Source: Alisma plantago-aquatica
Lineage: Eukaryota; Streptophyta; Magnoliopsida; Alismatales; Alismataceae
Direction of reading: 5' to 3'
DNA: 64,000 bases
Assembly (NCBI GenBank): GCA_963693085.1
Contig: OY856411.1
Location: 1,347,215,550 to 1,347,279,549, forward strand
The notes beneath the pieces are model-generated. The model made no database searches and was not told where the DNA came from. It was given only the letters and a program-made list of their open reading frames with translations. The position numbers and the translations under genes were made by a program. This document shows, piece by piece, positions 10,958 through 24,369 of this stretch (the stretch's first letter is position 1; each line of letters starts with the position of its first letter).

Positions 10958-12975
10958 TTCCAACACACAATATCCTGCATTATATCGATACTACTAAGGA
11001 TTTAGGGGTTTTTTCACCTTCACCTGTACCCACAGGAGGTTTGAGATTCAATTCATTCTATTTCTTATTCTCCTTGTTGGCTTCTTTTTCTTCCAGAGTT
11101 CCCTTCTACAGATCAACTACATCTGATCTCATTTGCTGCTCCACAATTACAGGTTGGACCTGGTCGGGGTTCAATCTCCTTGGGCTTCTCCTCTGCGGTT
11201 CTATTATGGGTATGACCTGCTGCTTTCTCTTTCTCTCCATATTAGTACCACTTCTTTTACTCCTTCCCATTCTAGTAGATGTACAAGTAGTCAAAGCGTT
11301 GTTGATGTTGTTAAGTTCCTCTATTGACAATTTTTCCTTCGACGTTTCATGTTTTTATATTTGTTTTGACATTTCGACCTCAATGACCTCTTCTCCTCCC
11401 TCATCCATGATGATTACCTCATTTACAAAAGGATTGACAGCCACATGTGCTACTTTAGCTTGATCAGATCTCATATTGTTCTCCCTATTTGTGATTTCCT
11501 AAAGCACTTTGACAGCATCCCCTTCCTTTTCCCCTGGCTTAGTTATCTTCTTCCTCCTCCGAACCTTCTCAGTTTTCTTCATTGGCATGTTCCTGTCCTA
11601 CTCTGCATCCCGCATAGTCGTTTCCTCTCGATAGTCATCTCCATTTGTTTCTTCATTCAGCAGATTGGCAAATGGATTGTTGGTTTGCAGTTCAAGTGGT
11701 TTTTCCATTTGATGAATGTTTCTTCTTCTCCCCCTTTTTGGTCATTGAGATTGCCATTTCTCTTATATGGTATCAGTGTTGGTCATAATCCCCTCTTTAT
11801 GTCTTTGTGACTGGTCCATATCAGTTTCAATAGCCTGTTGCCAATGTGTGACACACTCTTTGGATGTATGGCCCTCCTATCCACATTTAGCACATATCCA
11901 TGGTAGGCCTTTGTAATATACTTCATACTCCTCACCATTGATTAGAATTGAGGCTATCAGTTCCCTCGTGGTATCTAGTTCTATTGCCATCCTAGCCAAC
12001 CTGCTCCTTGTTCGGCTAGTTGTGTGGGTGTCCACTTTAATGAGCCTCCCAAAAGTCGCCCTTATATATTGTAACATAGTCGATACATACAGATGTAATG
12101 ACATGTTCACAATCCTCACCCAGGCCACAAATTGTTCTGGGCATTACTCTTCGGGTTTGAATAAGGGGAACCACTCCCATACCAGTAAGTTGAGCCCGAA
12201 GATTTTCCAAGCCCCCCTGTGAGAGCTTCTTCAATGTCCCTTCTGCAAGAAAGTTGGACTACAAAATGTCCAAGTTTCATCTCGTTCATATTGAACCTTC
12301 CAGTAATCTTCCATAGGAGTTTTTGTCGAACCCTTAGTGTCATGTAACCTATGTCAGCCCCCCAATATATGGACAACTACAACATATTTCCATGTTTTAA
12401 TCAATGCACCTTCAGCCTCAGGGATTATTGAAATAGCTAGAAGTCATTTGATTTCTCCCAATGTGATATATACTCCATGGATAACTCCTCTTCGAATATG
12501 TTTTCTATGGAATTATCGCTTCTATCTGGTACATGACTTCCTGATACCACACCATTGAATGATAACGACACTTTCTGTGCAGTCATGTTCCTCCGTGGGG
12601 GCATCTCTTTCTCAGGGTGAGGAGGAGTCATCTCTTGTTCCTATCTCCCATCTTTAATTCCTTTTGTCTGTCTGCATTCACTAGCATCTTGTGTGTCTCC
12701 ATTTCATCTGATCGATTAGTCTGGATTCCCCTCATACTAGAGAAGTTGAATTGCAAATCAATCTCATGGATCGTGAACCCAGACCCCGTGAGTGCTGATG
12801 TTTGAATGGTTCCACCCTTCGTGATGTCTTCTTCCCTGTCTTTCTTACCCTCTTCTTCTTGTATCCCTTCTTTTCCTCCCTATTCGACATCAGGATCAGA
12901 AGTTTGTGTGTCACCTCCCATGACGCCAGACACCCTCGAGCCCCTAGGTTTCTCCATTGTAACTTATATTGATGT
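10957..12975 (-). pseudogene. LINE retrotransposon ORF1 (DUF4283/zinc-knuckle type), decayed
   Basis: Reading right to left, a plant LINE ORF1 relic starts near 12960 (an ATG reading MEKPRGSR), inside the inverted LTR arm. Segments at 12631-12437, 12376-12116 and 12128-11877 match the DUF4283 region and the stretch before the zinc knuckle (GRLIKVD... ICAKCG). The knuckle at about 11890-11845 keeps C, C, H and C ligands, but a TAG sits inside it. A basic tail follows (11330-11106). Near 10957 a short VCWNC-like stretch could be the start of ORF2 (endonuclease), and then homology stops, so ORF2 is missing. ORF1 proteins bind element RNA. The large plus-strand frame at 10867-11463 is a shadow of this region. 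Confidence 0.7.
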
Positions 12976-14150
12976 ACACACAAAGATGTTCATTAATAAA
13001 AGAGAACACATATTTTAAGCTCATTTTCCATTACATATCCATCCATTGACCGTCAAAGATTTTTATGCATTCTTTTGACTCTTAAGGAGCTCAAGATTAT
13101 GGCATTTATGATCGACTACCAAAGAGTTAGATCATATGTACAATTTGACCGACTACCAAAGAGTTAAGTCACTTCCAAGCACTGTACTACCAAAGAGTTT
13201 AGTGCTTTCATATAATGGAACATATATATTATGTTTGATGTGTTCATAGCAATAAGTATGGAAAATAAAAAAACATATCATACAAGAACAATCATTTCCT
13301 CCAATATGATATGCGAAGTGTTCTACTAAACATATAAAACAAGCATATTGTATAATAATTCAAGTAAGAGGTAATGGCATACCTTGATCAAGAAAGACAA
13401 ACCTAATCACTTTCTTGGTATCAACTATATCATTATCAAACCTGATTAATATAAGATCATGTATGCCATCAGATTCTCATCATCTCAACCCTAGTTATCA
13501 CCATTTTAGGGGTTTTCTTAGTCACTAGGATATTCTCATCATTATTTGTCTTGTCATCTTTGTTATTTGGGATTGATGTGACTGATGTTGTATTGTAGAT
13601 TATAGTCAATTGTATGACCATTAGTTTCCATGTCTTTGTTTGCATGTATTAACCCTAGATTATATACATTAATCCAATTAGGGTTTTCTCCTCATTATAG
13701 GATCCTTAAACATGTAACCCTATTTATAAGAATAATTATGATCTCATAATTATACTTTAGTTTCCAATTACTTATATGAGGGTGTTCAATAAATTCCAGC
13801 ATTTATTGAGCATGTATGTATTTATTGCTTTTTATTTAGGGTTATTAGCCCTAATTAGCCACATTAAGAAAATTATATGATTTTGTGTACCAACATTACA
13901 ATCACTGACATCAAATGCATTATAAACATGAGTATGGATTCCTTGATATTTTATCACAATTTTAGACCATCGTTTGATATTTATTATCCATAAAATGAGT
14001 GTATAACATTGTACATGATATCACCTAATTTGTACATCTAGGTACTGATATTGTGCTTTCATGTTGTTCTACTCTTTTTTTTTTAGAATTCCGGTATATT
14101 ATTTGTATTTTTCTGATAACTATGCTATTTTCTACAAATTATTGAATATC
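12970..14150 (-). repeat. Inverted repeat arm 2 with three hairpins
   Basis: This is the reverse complement of 7705-8900. It keeps three of the hairpin units: ATGATC/GATCAT (13108-13113 with 13130-13135), TGAC/GTCA (13146-13149 with 13168-13171), and AAGCACT/AGTGCTT (13177-13183 with 13201-13207), each around the complement of the AACTCTTTGGTA loop. The LINE relic begins exactly where homology to arm 1 stops, consistent with insertion into this copy. Confidence 0.7.
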
Positions 14151-15297
14151 TGAGCATTTTTATTAATTACCTTTTTAGACAATATGTGAGAAATCGTCTC
14201 ATACCATATTCCTAGATGAATAGTCAAATTCTTAGGAAAAAATTCCTATAAGAGGGAAATGATGTTATAACATGGTTTTTCCCATATTTTAATATAGTTA
14301 TTTGCAAATAATGTAATATTAAGGACACATTAGAAAGATGTTTCTTTATGTCTCTTGTTTAGAAGTTGTGGACTGAAAGTGCAAATACTCCATATGGGAT
14401 GGATTTCGTGTAAGTCATTGTTTTCAATAAATCATTAATATATTTTGGACAAAGAAAGAGAGGAAAATACAACAATAAAGAAATTAATAAAAGTAATTTA
14501 TGATGGATGTTTTAAATAGGAATTATGTGGAATACTCTAGAAAAGAGAGTTTTTGTGCATAATGGAGGATAATTACTTTATGAATTGTTGAATAACAGAA
14601 TTATGAAATATTGGACAATTTTCTAAACGCAAATACAATGTGTGGTGTCTTAGATAGTTAAAAGAATAATTATCTAGCCAGTTTTGTGACACATGTTTTG
14701 TGACATCAATTATTATTGTTTTGATTTAACTATTGCATGCTTGAAAATAATAAAGAAAAGAAAGAGAATTCTAGAAATTTGGAGAAAAAGAATATTTCAT
14801 GAGATATTGGTTGTTTTAAAATAATGTTGGAAAAGAGCAAGTTTTGGGATATGAAAAGACATTCCAATAAAACCCCACAATGTGAATATAGATGGGAAAA
14901 ACATTAATGAAGTCCTATAATTAATTTAAGGAATATTTTGGAAAAGGAAGATACGAGAATAATCTAGAATTTATTATCCAATAAGGTTCCATATTTTTAT
15001 ATGCAATCCTTAAAAACTTTTTGGTTTCCAAATCCAAGTCCTAATAAGAATATGGTAATGTCTTTTTGTAACTTTTTGAATAATAAAAATAAAAAACAAG
15101 AGTTTTATAGAAAGGGATGAAGGAGGAATGTATTCTTTTCTAGGCTTATTCCTTGCTTTCCCCTTGTATTAGTTGTAGTAGATGAGAATATCTTTTATTG
15201 CATATGTAAAAGGGAGTTATTAATCCATTTCTTTTCTGACATCATGCTTTCATGAAAAGGGAAAGATGAAAAGGAAATGAGAAGGGAGAGGTGTATG

Positions 15298-15306
15298 TAT
15301 ATATAG
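15298..15306 (+). promoter_or_regulatory. TATA box of an LTR-like region
   Basis: TATATATAG is followed about 25-30 bp later by CA-rich then C/T-rich sequence ending in several CTCC repeats, which is typical of a plant transcription start and leader. No coding frame follows. Confidence 0.4.
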
Positions 15307-17046
15307 GTATGAAGATCCACACACAACCCCAACCTTCTCCCTTCTCTCACATCTCCATCCTTCACGTTAGATCCCCTTCACTCCTTCCACCTTTGTCTCC
15401 CTAAATGAGCCTCTAGGGACCTCTATAAGGGACTCTAGGTCATTCATTCCTTACCTATGATGAAGTCCTTGGTCCCTGTAGCCATAAGGATACCTTGGAG
15501 TGGTTGTGAGAACCTCCTCCCAGTCTGCGTTCTCCTCTTTGTTGTGGATGATACCTTCAACAACAGCCAAGGGTGTTGGCATTTGGATACGTAGCCAAAA
15601 GAAAGGGCAAGCTCCCTTCTAGTCTCCACTACAGTGCTTCCTTCTACACCCTTTGCACATTATCTGACTGTAGGGAAGAGTGTGTCCCTCCAATTAGTGC
15701 TCATGGTGCCCTGGGGAAGAACCCTGATGGGTTGTCATGCCTATGTCAGGGCAGATGGCGCCCAACATCAGAGGGAGTGGGACGGGGGATGTTGAGGCAG
15801 TGTTAGTGTGAGCAGAAGGAGAAAGGTAGGGGAAGTGGGCATGAGGAACGATTGCTAGAAGGTGACTCCCCCAGCCTGGGTGAAGGCGATGTACTTCACG
15901 GGTAAATGGCCAGTGCACACGAGGTTGGAACAATCACAAGGGAGAAAGCAAAGATCTGTCCGGTCCATGGATAACTGATTATCCAAGAAAATAAACCGAC
16001 TAGTGATCTGATTCAGAGAAAAATCAAAGGGTTGAACCGCACCCCTAATTTAATTAGCCTAGCAATGGCGTTGATCAATGGGGAAGTGCCACGTGACCTA
16101 GGTTTAAGTTAAATAATTTTGATTTTTGTTTAATTTATAGAAAATGTGAGGATTATTAAAAATAATGATGTTATATATAATTTTGATTAGAAAAATGAGA
16201 GGAATACAAATAAAATAGTTTGAAAGACTAATTATGCTTCCAATTGCAAAAGTAGTGCAAAGACATGTTTAACTGGTGATTAGTGTATAAAAACCCTAGA
16301 TCTGTATACTAACTTGTTAATGACATTCATGCTCTCAAATCGTGTTATAATCTGATAATATTTAAGATAATGGTGATCCAAGATAATCATGATCATGTTC
16401 ATAATACTTAAGGTTTCTAATGTGAATAAGCATGTATATGAATAAATTCGATTAAAGATCATATCCTACCATGTTATTAATGAAGTTAACTAGAGCTAAG
16501 TATTCATGATGGAATAATATGGTAAGTTTGATAATCATGGATACACTTAACTGAATTAGGATTCTTAAGTCATTAAATCAATGAACATGGAGATTAGGGT
16601 AATGAAGCATAACTCTAATAATAACTCAATACCAAGGAAACCTAAACCCTAGATTGGGACCTGAGTGGGGTTTAATCTATTTAATGAAATTGATGTGATG
16701 GTGAAGCTTTAGGATTTACATACATGTAGATTAAATGATTTGATTCTTCTTTACTTGCTTGGATTTGTTGACTGGTTGATTGAATCTACATGAAGTATAA
16801 TCTTATAATCTGCATGGCTCACTATCAAGGTATATGGTTACACCTATGACTAACCACATTAGTTTTCCATGGTTTTATGAGGTTTCTCAGATTTCTTGCA
16901 AATTAAACTTTTGGTTGTTTATTTAATTCATGAAATCTTTAAAATGACTATGATTATCACATTATATAAGAATAACTTGCTAAACTATATCTGATGGATA
17001 TAAGTGATACATGTGAGATGTAAGAAATGTCATTATAGTGACGAAT

Positions 17047-17190
17047 GATCAAGCCTAGATGAGATGGTCACCTTGGGCTGAGAGGGCCTATTTATGAATT
17101 GTCACTATGGTGGTTGGTGATCTGGCCCAAAAAAGAAGATCACCTCGGGCTAAGAGAGCTTATGTATGAATTGTCACTGTGGTGACTAGT
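17047..17190 (+). repeat. Two-copy 72-bp tandem repeat
   Basis: Copies 17047-17118 and 17119-17190 both begin GATC and share GGGCT(G/A)AGAG, then TATGAATTGTCACT. GGTGATCT (17116-17123) pairs with AGATCACC (17137-17144) across a 13-nt loop, and GTGAC (17038-17042) with GTCAC (17067-17071). Confidence 0.6.
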
Positions 17191-17560
17191 GATCGGACCA
17201 AGGCCTATGCATGATGTGTCCATGGTAGGGACTAAACCCTATAGAGAGGGTTCCCCACATGAATTTTCCAGAAAGGGGGTGTCCCATAGAGATTAAGTTG
17301 AGAAGTTAGAATGATTTGCAAGTTCAATTTATATTGTTGCACCTACATGTGAATATTTTGTTTCCCCCACATACCAGTATATCTCAATATACAGATCGTG
17401 TTTTTGATTCACGATGTTTTAGGTACATGCAAAATTTAAAGATGCTCAAAGACATGATAAACCAGATGCAATGACATGAAGGCATTAACCTATGTAAGGA
17501 GGGTTGGCTGGGCACTCCTTATTTGTGTATAGTTTAATGACAGAAATTCACGTAGCTCCT

Positions 17561-20289
17561 CAGAAGAGCATTTTGTTAACATTATTTGAAGAAATGGAAA
17601 TTATTTGCTATTTTATATTGTTCGGTAAAATTTGGATCCTTGGGAAAATTCTAGGTAATGGTTCTCAACTTTAAGGCCTTCCTGAAATGGGCATTTCTGA
17701 AAAGAGAGGTCTTTACAAATACTAAAATTTGGACCGAAGCAGTTCTAACACCCAACTCAAATATCATGATTTATCATGTCCTTCTAACCAAGATCACCCA
17801 TAAAACCATCAACAAATTCAAATTTTACTTGGTACTATCACAAGCTAATCATTCATCGGATATAGAAACCAGTGCTAACCTCCTTGTATAAAATATCTCA
17901 ACATGATATACATTTACTTATCACCAGATCATTTCCATTCTTAACCAGTCAAGCATGCTATCTTTTTAGTAAACATACCTGCATGTTGTTCAAAATGAAG
18001 TTTAAAATGTACATATCAGATGTTTTATATCTATAACAACTTTTGCTACTAGGAAATTCAAGTGGTCAAAAATATAAATTGAGTGTGAAATCCTGTTTAA
18101 GACTTTAGTCTACATGAATTACTCTAATTCATCCCAAACATGACTCTCACTTGAAATGATAGAGTCATACTATTGCTAAGACTATTGTGGTTGTGACAGA
18201 TCAGATGGGTATCGATGAGATAGCTAAGGAAAACCTAAAAATGTGAAGTCGAGTCATATGAGGCAGAATCTGACATTGAGCGATTAAAATACCAATATAC
18301 ACATGGAAACATGCTTATATATTTAATTGGGTATAGAGGTTCATGTGGCTATGCAAGTATATGGTTCTAGAATACAATCATGTCTTGTAAATTGATCTTA
18401 ACCTATCAAGATTTAACAATAAGAACAAGTAAAACATTACCAAGAATGTAAGCTATCAAGGTGAAACTACTGAGTTGATTAAGCATTTTTGTTTTTTGGC
18501 GTGAATTAGCTCATATGAATCCCACCTTGCCATATTAAGATCTTGAGGTTACCGATACCACGATGAACACACCTTACCTCAGTCTATATTAGTATAAACT
18601 ATTGGGGTTCATCATCTCATGAGTTGCAAACTTTAAAATCAAAATATATCTACTAAAATATCCACAACTTTCAAATAAGTAAGGAAGGGTTAGTAGTGTG
18701 AGACTCAAAGACACCAAATTCCTTAGGCTCAATGAATATAGTTTGTCATTACATTCAACATGTATAAACTTAACATGACTATTGTATTTAAAGAGGTATA
18801 TGTCTGTCCCCACTCTTGACGAGGTCCCACACTCAATATTTGAGTGACTTTTGTGAAGATAAGGGCACCACACTAAGTGAAGATTACTAGTTTCCCACAT
18901 AATTCCACAAGTTACAATTCTAGGAAATCATTTAATTATCCTTAAAAGGTTGTAAAAAATCTTGTTTCATTCTCCAAAACTAGAATGTTATGGACATTCT
19001 ATAGTCTTAGGGAAACCATAATCTAACAAGTATACGGGTTTTCACTTCATATTACTCCATGTTTCTCACCTTTCATATGTATGGCATACAATATGCATTT
19101 CTTGATGAACATCCAATCCATGTAGATATTATTATATTAAAGCCCTAGTTACATGCATAATTGTCAATAAGAGTTCATCATATATGAGTAGTGTATTCAA
19201 CTATGTTTTGATAGAAAAAAGACTATCCTGGTGGGGCCTCATATACATTATGGATCCATATTTATTTAGAATATATTTATATACATGTTTTTCCTTTTTT
19301 AATTCTTGAATTACGGTTTCATTTATGCATTAAAGTTATGAGGTTTAGTATTCCATTTTTGGAAGATCATATGTATGGGGAAAAATTGTGCAAAGTGTAT
19401 TTTGTTGGTATCAAGTGTTCAAATTATTGTATTATGGAATACCTCCATACAAAGAGATTTATTCTATTTGTATTCACCACTTGGAGGAGTATTAATAAAA
19501 TAGATTAGATTGTCCATGTACTTTCACCTTTTTAGAGTGGTTAATTAGGTAGATGTTGGTTTACATTGTAATTCTTATTTACATGTAACTTTCTGTAAAT
19601 GATCACATTGTGATATAAGACCTTTTTTTTGTTTTCCCAGACTAAAAGATGTTTTGATAAGTTTATGAAGATAAAATGTTTGTATTAAACTAATAATGAA
19701 TAACATATTATGCTTTGATGTATAATTTTGTAGAATTGTTGATTTCAAGTATAATGTAAAAGGAAAAGTTTAGTCATGTTTTATCTCATGGTTTTATTTT
19801 TTATTAGTGTTTAAATACTTGTTAGATCAAGTTGAGTTTAGTTTCTGGAACTATGTTATAATCAAAGGTTACTTTTAATGCTCTGAACACTTATTGACAT
19901 TTCTTCATTATTGACATATTAATACTATTTTTACTTAGTTTAATGCAAGTCAAGGTTATTTGTTAACATACCACATTTTTTATCTTCCAAGCATGTTTCC
20001 CCTTCTTATAGATTTTTCATAAGTATGTCCAAAACTGACCAAATTCTAAAGAAGGACATAAATAAAGCTAAGAAAATAAAAGGTAGAATTAATCACTAAT
20101 AATATCTATTCCTTTCTTTACAATTAGCCATGTTCTATCCGCTATGCAACTCCAGTCAACAAAAATCCTTCTATTCCTTTCATCTCAAGCTGCATAAAAA
20201 ATTCCCAGGATTGTAAAACCTTCTTATTTTCTACTCATATCACATGCATTCCATAGCAATTTTGGAATAATACCCATATATGAATATCT
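17561..20289. other. AT-rich sequence with no recognisable feature
   Basis: Only short frames occur (17658-17891 plus, 18589-18900 minus), with no resemblance to known proteins. I see no terminal repeats, promoters or tandem repeats. It is probably old, decayed transposon sequence. Confidence 0.5.
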
Positions 20290-22080
20290 TCTAGTTTCTT
20301 TACACAGACTCAAATTGTATTTATAGGAAAAGAGGATATGTACCAAATCTTCACAGCCCTCTTTACACAGGAAGCACCACGAAGAGAACTAGAAGACTCT
20401 AGCGCGTAGATGATAAAGGATGAGAATTTTATCAAGGAAGCACCTCCACCCATTAATAGTGAATCTCATGGGAGCCTTAACTCTCCATAACCACTTGGAC
20501 AAGTAGGGAACAAGCCCTTTCACCCTAATAACCTATCACACATCCTTGATCTTGAGAATCTCCTTCCCTTTAAGAAAAATAGTATCATCCTTTGAAAACA
20601 TAGGGTTCAATTTCTCCCAGAGAACATTCAAAATCTCATTAACCTGCCTGAACTTAGAGGTTGTCTAGTCACCATCTATAAACAAGCAACTTAGATTGGC
20701 AAATTTCCATGTTCGACACCTCATAACAGTACCTTCACCAAGAACCTGGTCCAAGAATCTCCTATCTGATCTCCAAGGTTCTCATCACAGTTTAATAAGA
20801 TTTCCATTACCCATAGAGAAGGATACAAATTTAGAAATAATGTCCACGTGATGAAGAATTTGCTTCCAAAGATAATAGGCATTTAAAGCAATTTTACATC
20901 TTGAAATAGAATTACCTTTAAGGTATCTCCCAAGGGATCCATCTTACCCACATCCTATCTGTCTTCTTAGCAATAAACCAGATGTTGAGGAGAATTCAAT
21001 ATTTGACTATACCTCTAGCATTTCTAATAACGATACCACCATCTTTATTCGGCAGACATACTTTATCCCAAGCAATCATATGAATCTTTTTAGTAAGATC
21101 AGGACTCCCATAAGGAACTCCCTACAAAGCATACATATTTCTTCAGTGATAGAGATTGGCATAGGGAAAGGTGAAGCCTAATATAGTTGGAAATAAGATA
21201 AAGTGGATGCAATAATCTCCAATCTTCCTAGAAAAGAGAGTAATATGGATTTCAGCCCTTCAAGGAAATTTTTAAGCTTGTCAATAACTAGACCATAGAC
21301 TTCTGGTCCATCTTCCTTGAAACAAAGGAAGTCCCAAGTATTTAACTAAGAGTATTTCTCTTCTAATATTATACACCTCTATATATTTGAGTAATCACTA
21401 GCTACATTAGAGAAGAAAGAAAACTTGGTAGAACTGATATTTAGACCCAAACTTTTAACAAAATTACAAATAATATTGTGAAGCTCACTCATACTACTTC
21501 TTGTACCCTCTGAAAAAACATTATCAGTAAAAAGGATATGGGACACAACCACAACATTAAGATTTTTAATAGGGGGAATAAGTTTCTTATTCACTTCCCT
21601 TTCCATCACAACAAAAAGACCTTCCACAACAATAATATAAAGATGTGGTGCCAAAGGGTCACCCTGATGAACCCCATTTGAAGAGAAGAAATGCTCAGAA
21701 TGAACTCCATTCACTAACACTTGAAACTTAACACTATCAAAAATTTCATTGATCCATCTGATCTAACAATGCGGAAAGTTCATTTTGTAGAGAATAGTTT
21801 TTAGATAATCCCATCTTAGAGAATTATATGCCCTAAGAAGATTTTCTTTCATACAGACTTTAGGAGAGGAACACTCATTTTCTAAAAGAGTAACATACAA
21901 AATGAACTTTGCTTTGATAAAAGCATATTGATATTTGCTAATAATCTCATACATAATCATTTGTAGCCTATTTTCTAAAAGTTCAGAAATTATATATTAT
22001 AGGACATTGCATAGAGATATAGGTCTCCAATCCTTGACATCCACAACATTCTTAACAAACAACTTTGAATTTATTAACTA
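20290..22080 (-). pseudogene. LINE ORF2 reverse transcriptase and zf-RVT domain, decayed
   Basis: Reading right to left, RT motifs come in the correct order: a DWRPISLCNVL block (about 22040-22000), an AYNSLRWDYL block (about 21830-21800), a GVHQGDPLAPHLY block (about 21690-21640), and VSHILFTDNVF (about 21550-21515). There the catalytic FADD is changed to FTDN. Downstream at 20530-20300 is a zf-RVT-like domain (KWLWRVKAPMRF, then paired cysteines). Stops and frameshifts break the frame. The endonuclease half is not seen. ORF2 would nick the target and reverse-transcribe the LINE RNA. The strand is the same as the ORF1 relic at 11-13 kb, but they are 7 kb apart and probably separate insertions. 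Confidence 0.75.
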
Positions 22081-24369
22081 GTGTTTTCGATTTTGTATAG
22101 GTATTAGAGGATTATATCAGTGGAAAAGTGAAGGTAGTTACATCAGTGGAATCTTTTAAAAAATTATTTTCCATATATATACCTAAAGGTGACATGTCTT
22201 AACATCTCATTAGTGCACATGTACCATACCACATGCACTTGAAAAAGCCAAACAAGCATCATAGTAAAACTTATATTCTTAAAACAATCCCTCTAAAATA
22301 CCTGACATGTTTGTGTATCATACAAAACCGATTGAAAAGGGAGAGACCATGCTACAAAAATGTATACACTTAAAAGTACTTACAAAACTTATTAAATATT
22401 TAAACCTAATATACAATATAGATATCCCTCCCAAGAAAAAAATAAACCTCATATTGTATTTCCTAATGTTTTTATATTCAGGAGAAACTAAACAAGAATT
22501 GTGAGAAGCCCTTCATGGCCAACAGTCTTACTACTCTTATTCTAAATCTATAACACCCTTATGAGTCATCAACATAAGTGGAAGTGAAAACTCATGGTCC
22601 ACATAAAATGTGACTCTCATATTGGAGATGTGTTAGATAATATAATAATCAAAATATAAGAGATAAATGAAGCACACTTTGCACAAATGAGAGAAAATTG
22701 ATACATATTTCCCTTTAAAAAGGAAGCCTAAATATAATAATTGTAATGCATAAGTAAAACCCGAATGCATGACTTTGGAAAGTCAAAAACACAAATCTAA
22801 TTTTATTCTAGATAAATGACATTTATAGTGAAGATATAACTTGACCAAGTTAGTCTATGGAATGCCCTACTTCTCTAGAAGTTCTGACTTCAATGTCTCC
22901 AGTGCCTTTAATCAATATATTCACATTTTCACATGATCACACAAATTTTTCTACAGTATGATTTAGTTGCTCCATAAACGTTGTGTGAATTGGTATCATC
23001 CATGGTGTAGAAGAGTGGTTGGATCTCCCAATAAATATATTAAGAAAACTACAAACTAGCATTGTTCTTATTACCCCAACTTCATCTTTATCCGAGTTTT
23101 CATAACATTTTGTATCAAAACCTCTTAAGCTAAAAAATAACAGTTTTATATCCTAATGAGAAAAAATCATATCTCAAATTAATATATAGGTATAATTCAA
23201 ATCTCTCAGTTGGCCAATTTTCATAAAGGAGAATCTTCTTCATATCTACCCTCTCTTGTTGAACTTATTGACCAAAATTGAATATCAAATGATTAGAAGA
23301 AAAAAACTAAAACTAAATTTAATTTCTAATGATAGTTTACATATGTACCCCTTATTCTTTAATTAGTACTTGTATATTATCAATTCAATGTAAGTCAACA
23401 TAAACTACCTACAAGTAATATTGAATTATATACTATGGTTCCTTGGATATTTAGGTATTGTAGGATGGGGTGAATTTGGGTGTTGTTACATTTTTATAAT
23501 ATCACTTTTTGCACATTTGACTCTTTGCCGTTCTCACTTGACCTAGAAACATAAAAAAATGTATACAAGACTAATATAGATTCCCATGAAGTGGAATCAA
23601 TACAACTAAGAATGATATCTTGAATTAGAAATGTATGAAAATATATTGAATAAGATAGATATATTCATCCTTCATCGTTAAATAATTGGTACCTCTAATA
23701 GCAAAACATATTAATATAAAACCTCATGTGATTTTTTATGGTATAACAACTATGTCTTAAGTCAATATACACTTCAAATGTAGGGAAAACTTCAAATTTT
23801 CAAACTAGTTAATATCATTATACATTATATATGTAATATAGTAGCAACTTAATAACTTGGTTTGAAAATACGATTCCTTATAAATAACCTATATGGTAAT
23901 ATGATCTGTAATAACTACCACACATCACTCCATCTAGTTTCCCTCATCAACTTGTCTTTTACTAACCATGTTTCAGTTAAGGATTAAATTAACTAGACTA
24001 CCAAATAACTCTTAGGGTTATCACCATCATAAATACTTTCTAAGATCATATGGTGTGAGGAAAACTTGTAGATTGTCTTAATCATGAACCCCACTTTTAT
24101 CATGGGTTGTATCATGAAAAATCAAGCATCTCTCATGTTCTAATTAGTAATGCATACCGCAACTATAATGATGTACTACTAGATTCATGGGATTAATCCC
24201 CATTCTCAATGAGGTGATGTCCTTATCGAGTGATTTTGTTGAATCTAAGATTATCCAACATATAAAAATTTTCCACACACACAAGTGCTCTTAACTTACA
24301 AATATTGGAATCTTCTCACAACACTCAGTTTTAGTGAATTGATCTTGTATCTCTTGGATCGCTCTTTTT
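22081..24369. other. AT-rich sequence with no recognisable feature
   Basis: Only short frames occur (for example 22307-22504 plus), with no resemblance to known proteins. No repeats, promoter or RNA gene are visible. Confidence 0.5.

Larger units (their letters stand above)
14171..17560 (+). repeat. LTR-like sequence with promoter
   Basis: No gene is visible. AT-rich sequence leads to a TATA box at 15298-15306 and a C/T-rich leader, then a GC-richer block (15440-16080), then AT-rich sequence with a tandem repeat at 17047-17190. This order resembles a plant gypsy LTR (U3-R-U5), but I cannot fix its ends. Open frames at 15444-15933 on both strands are short and unrecognised. Confidence 0.35.

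Noticed and set aside
10867..11463. 198-codon plus-strand open frame
   Set aside because: It is antisense to the LINE ORF1 relic; hydrophobic composition and lack of relatives fit a shadow frame.
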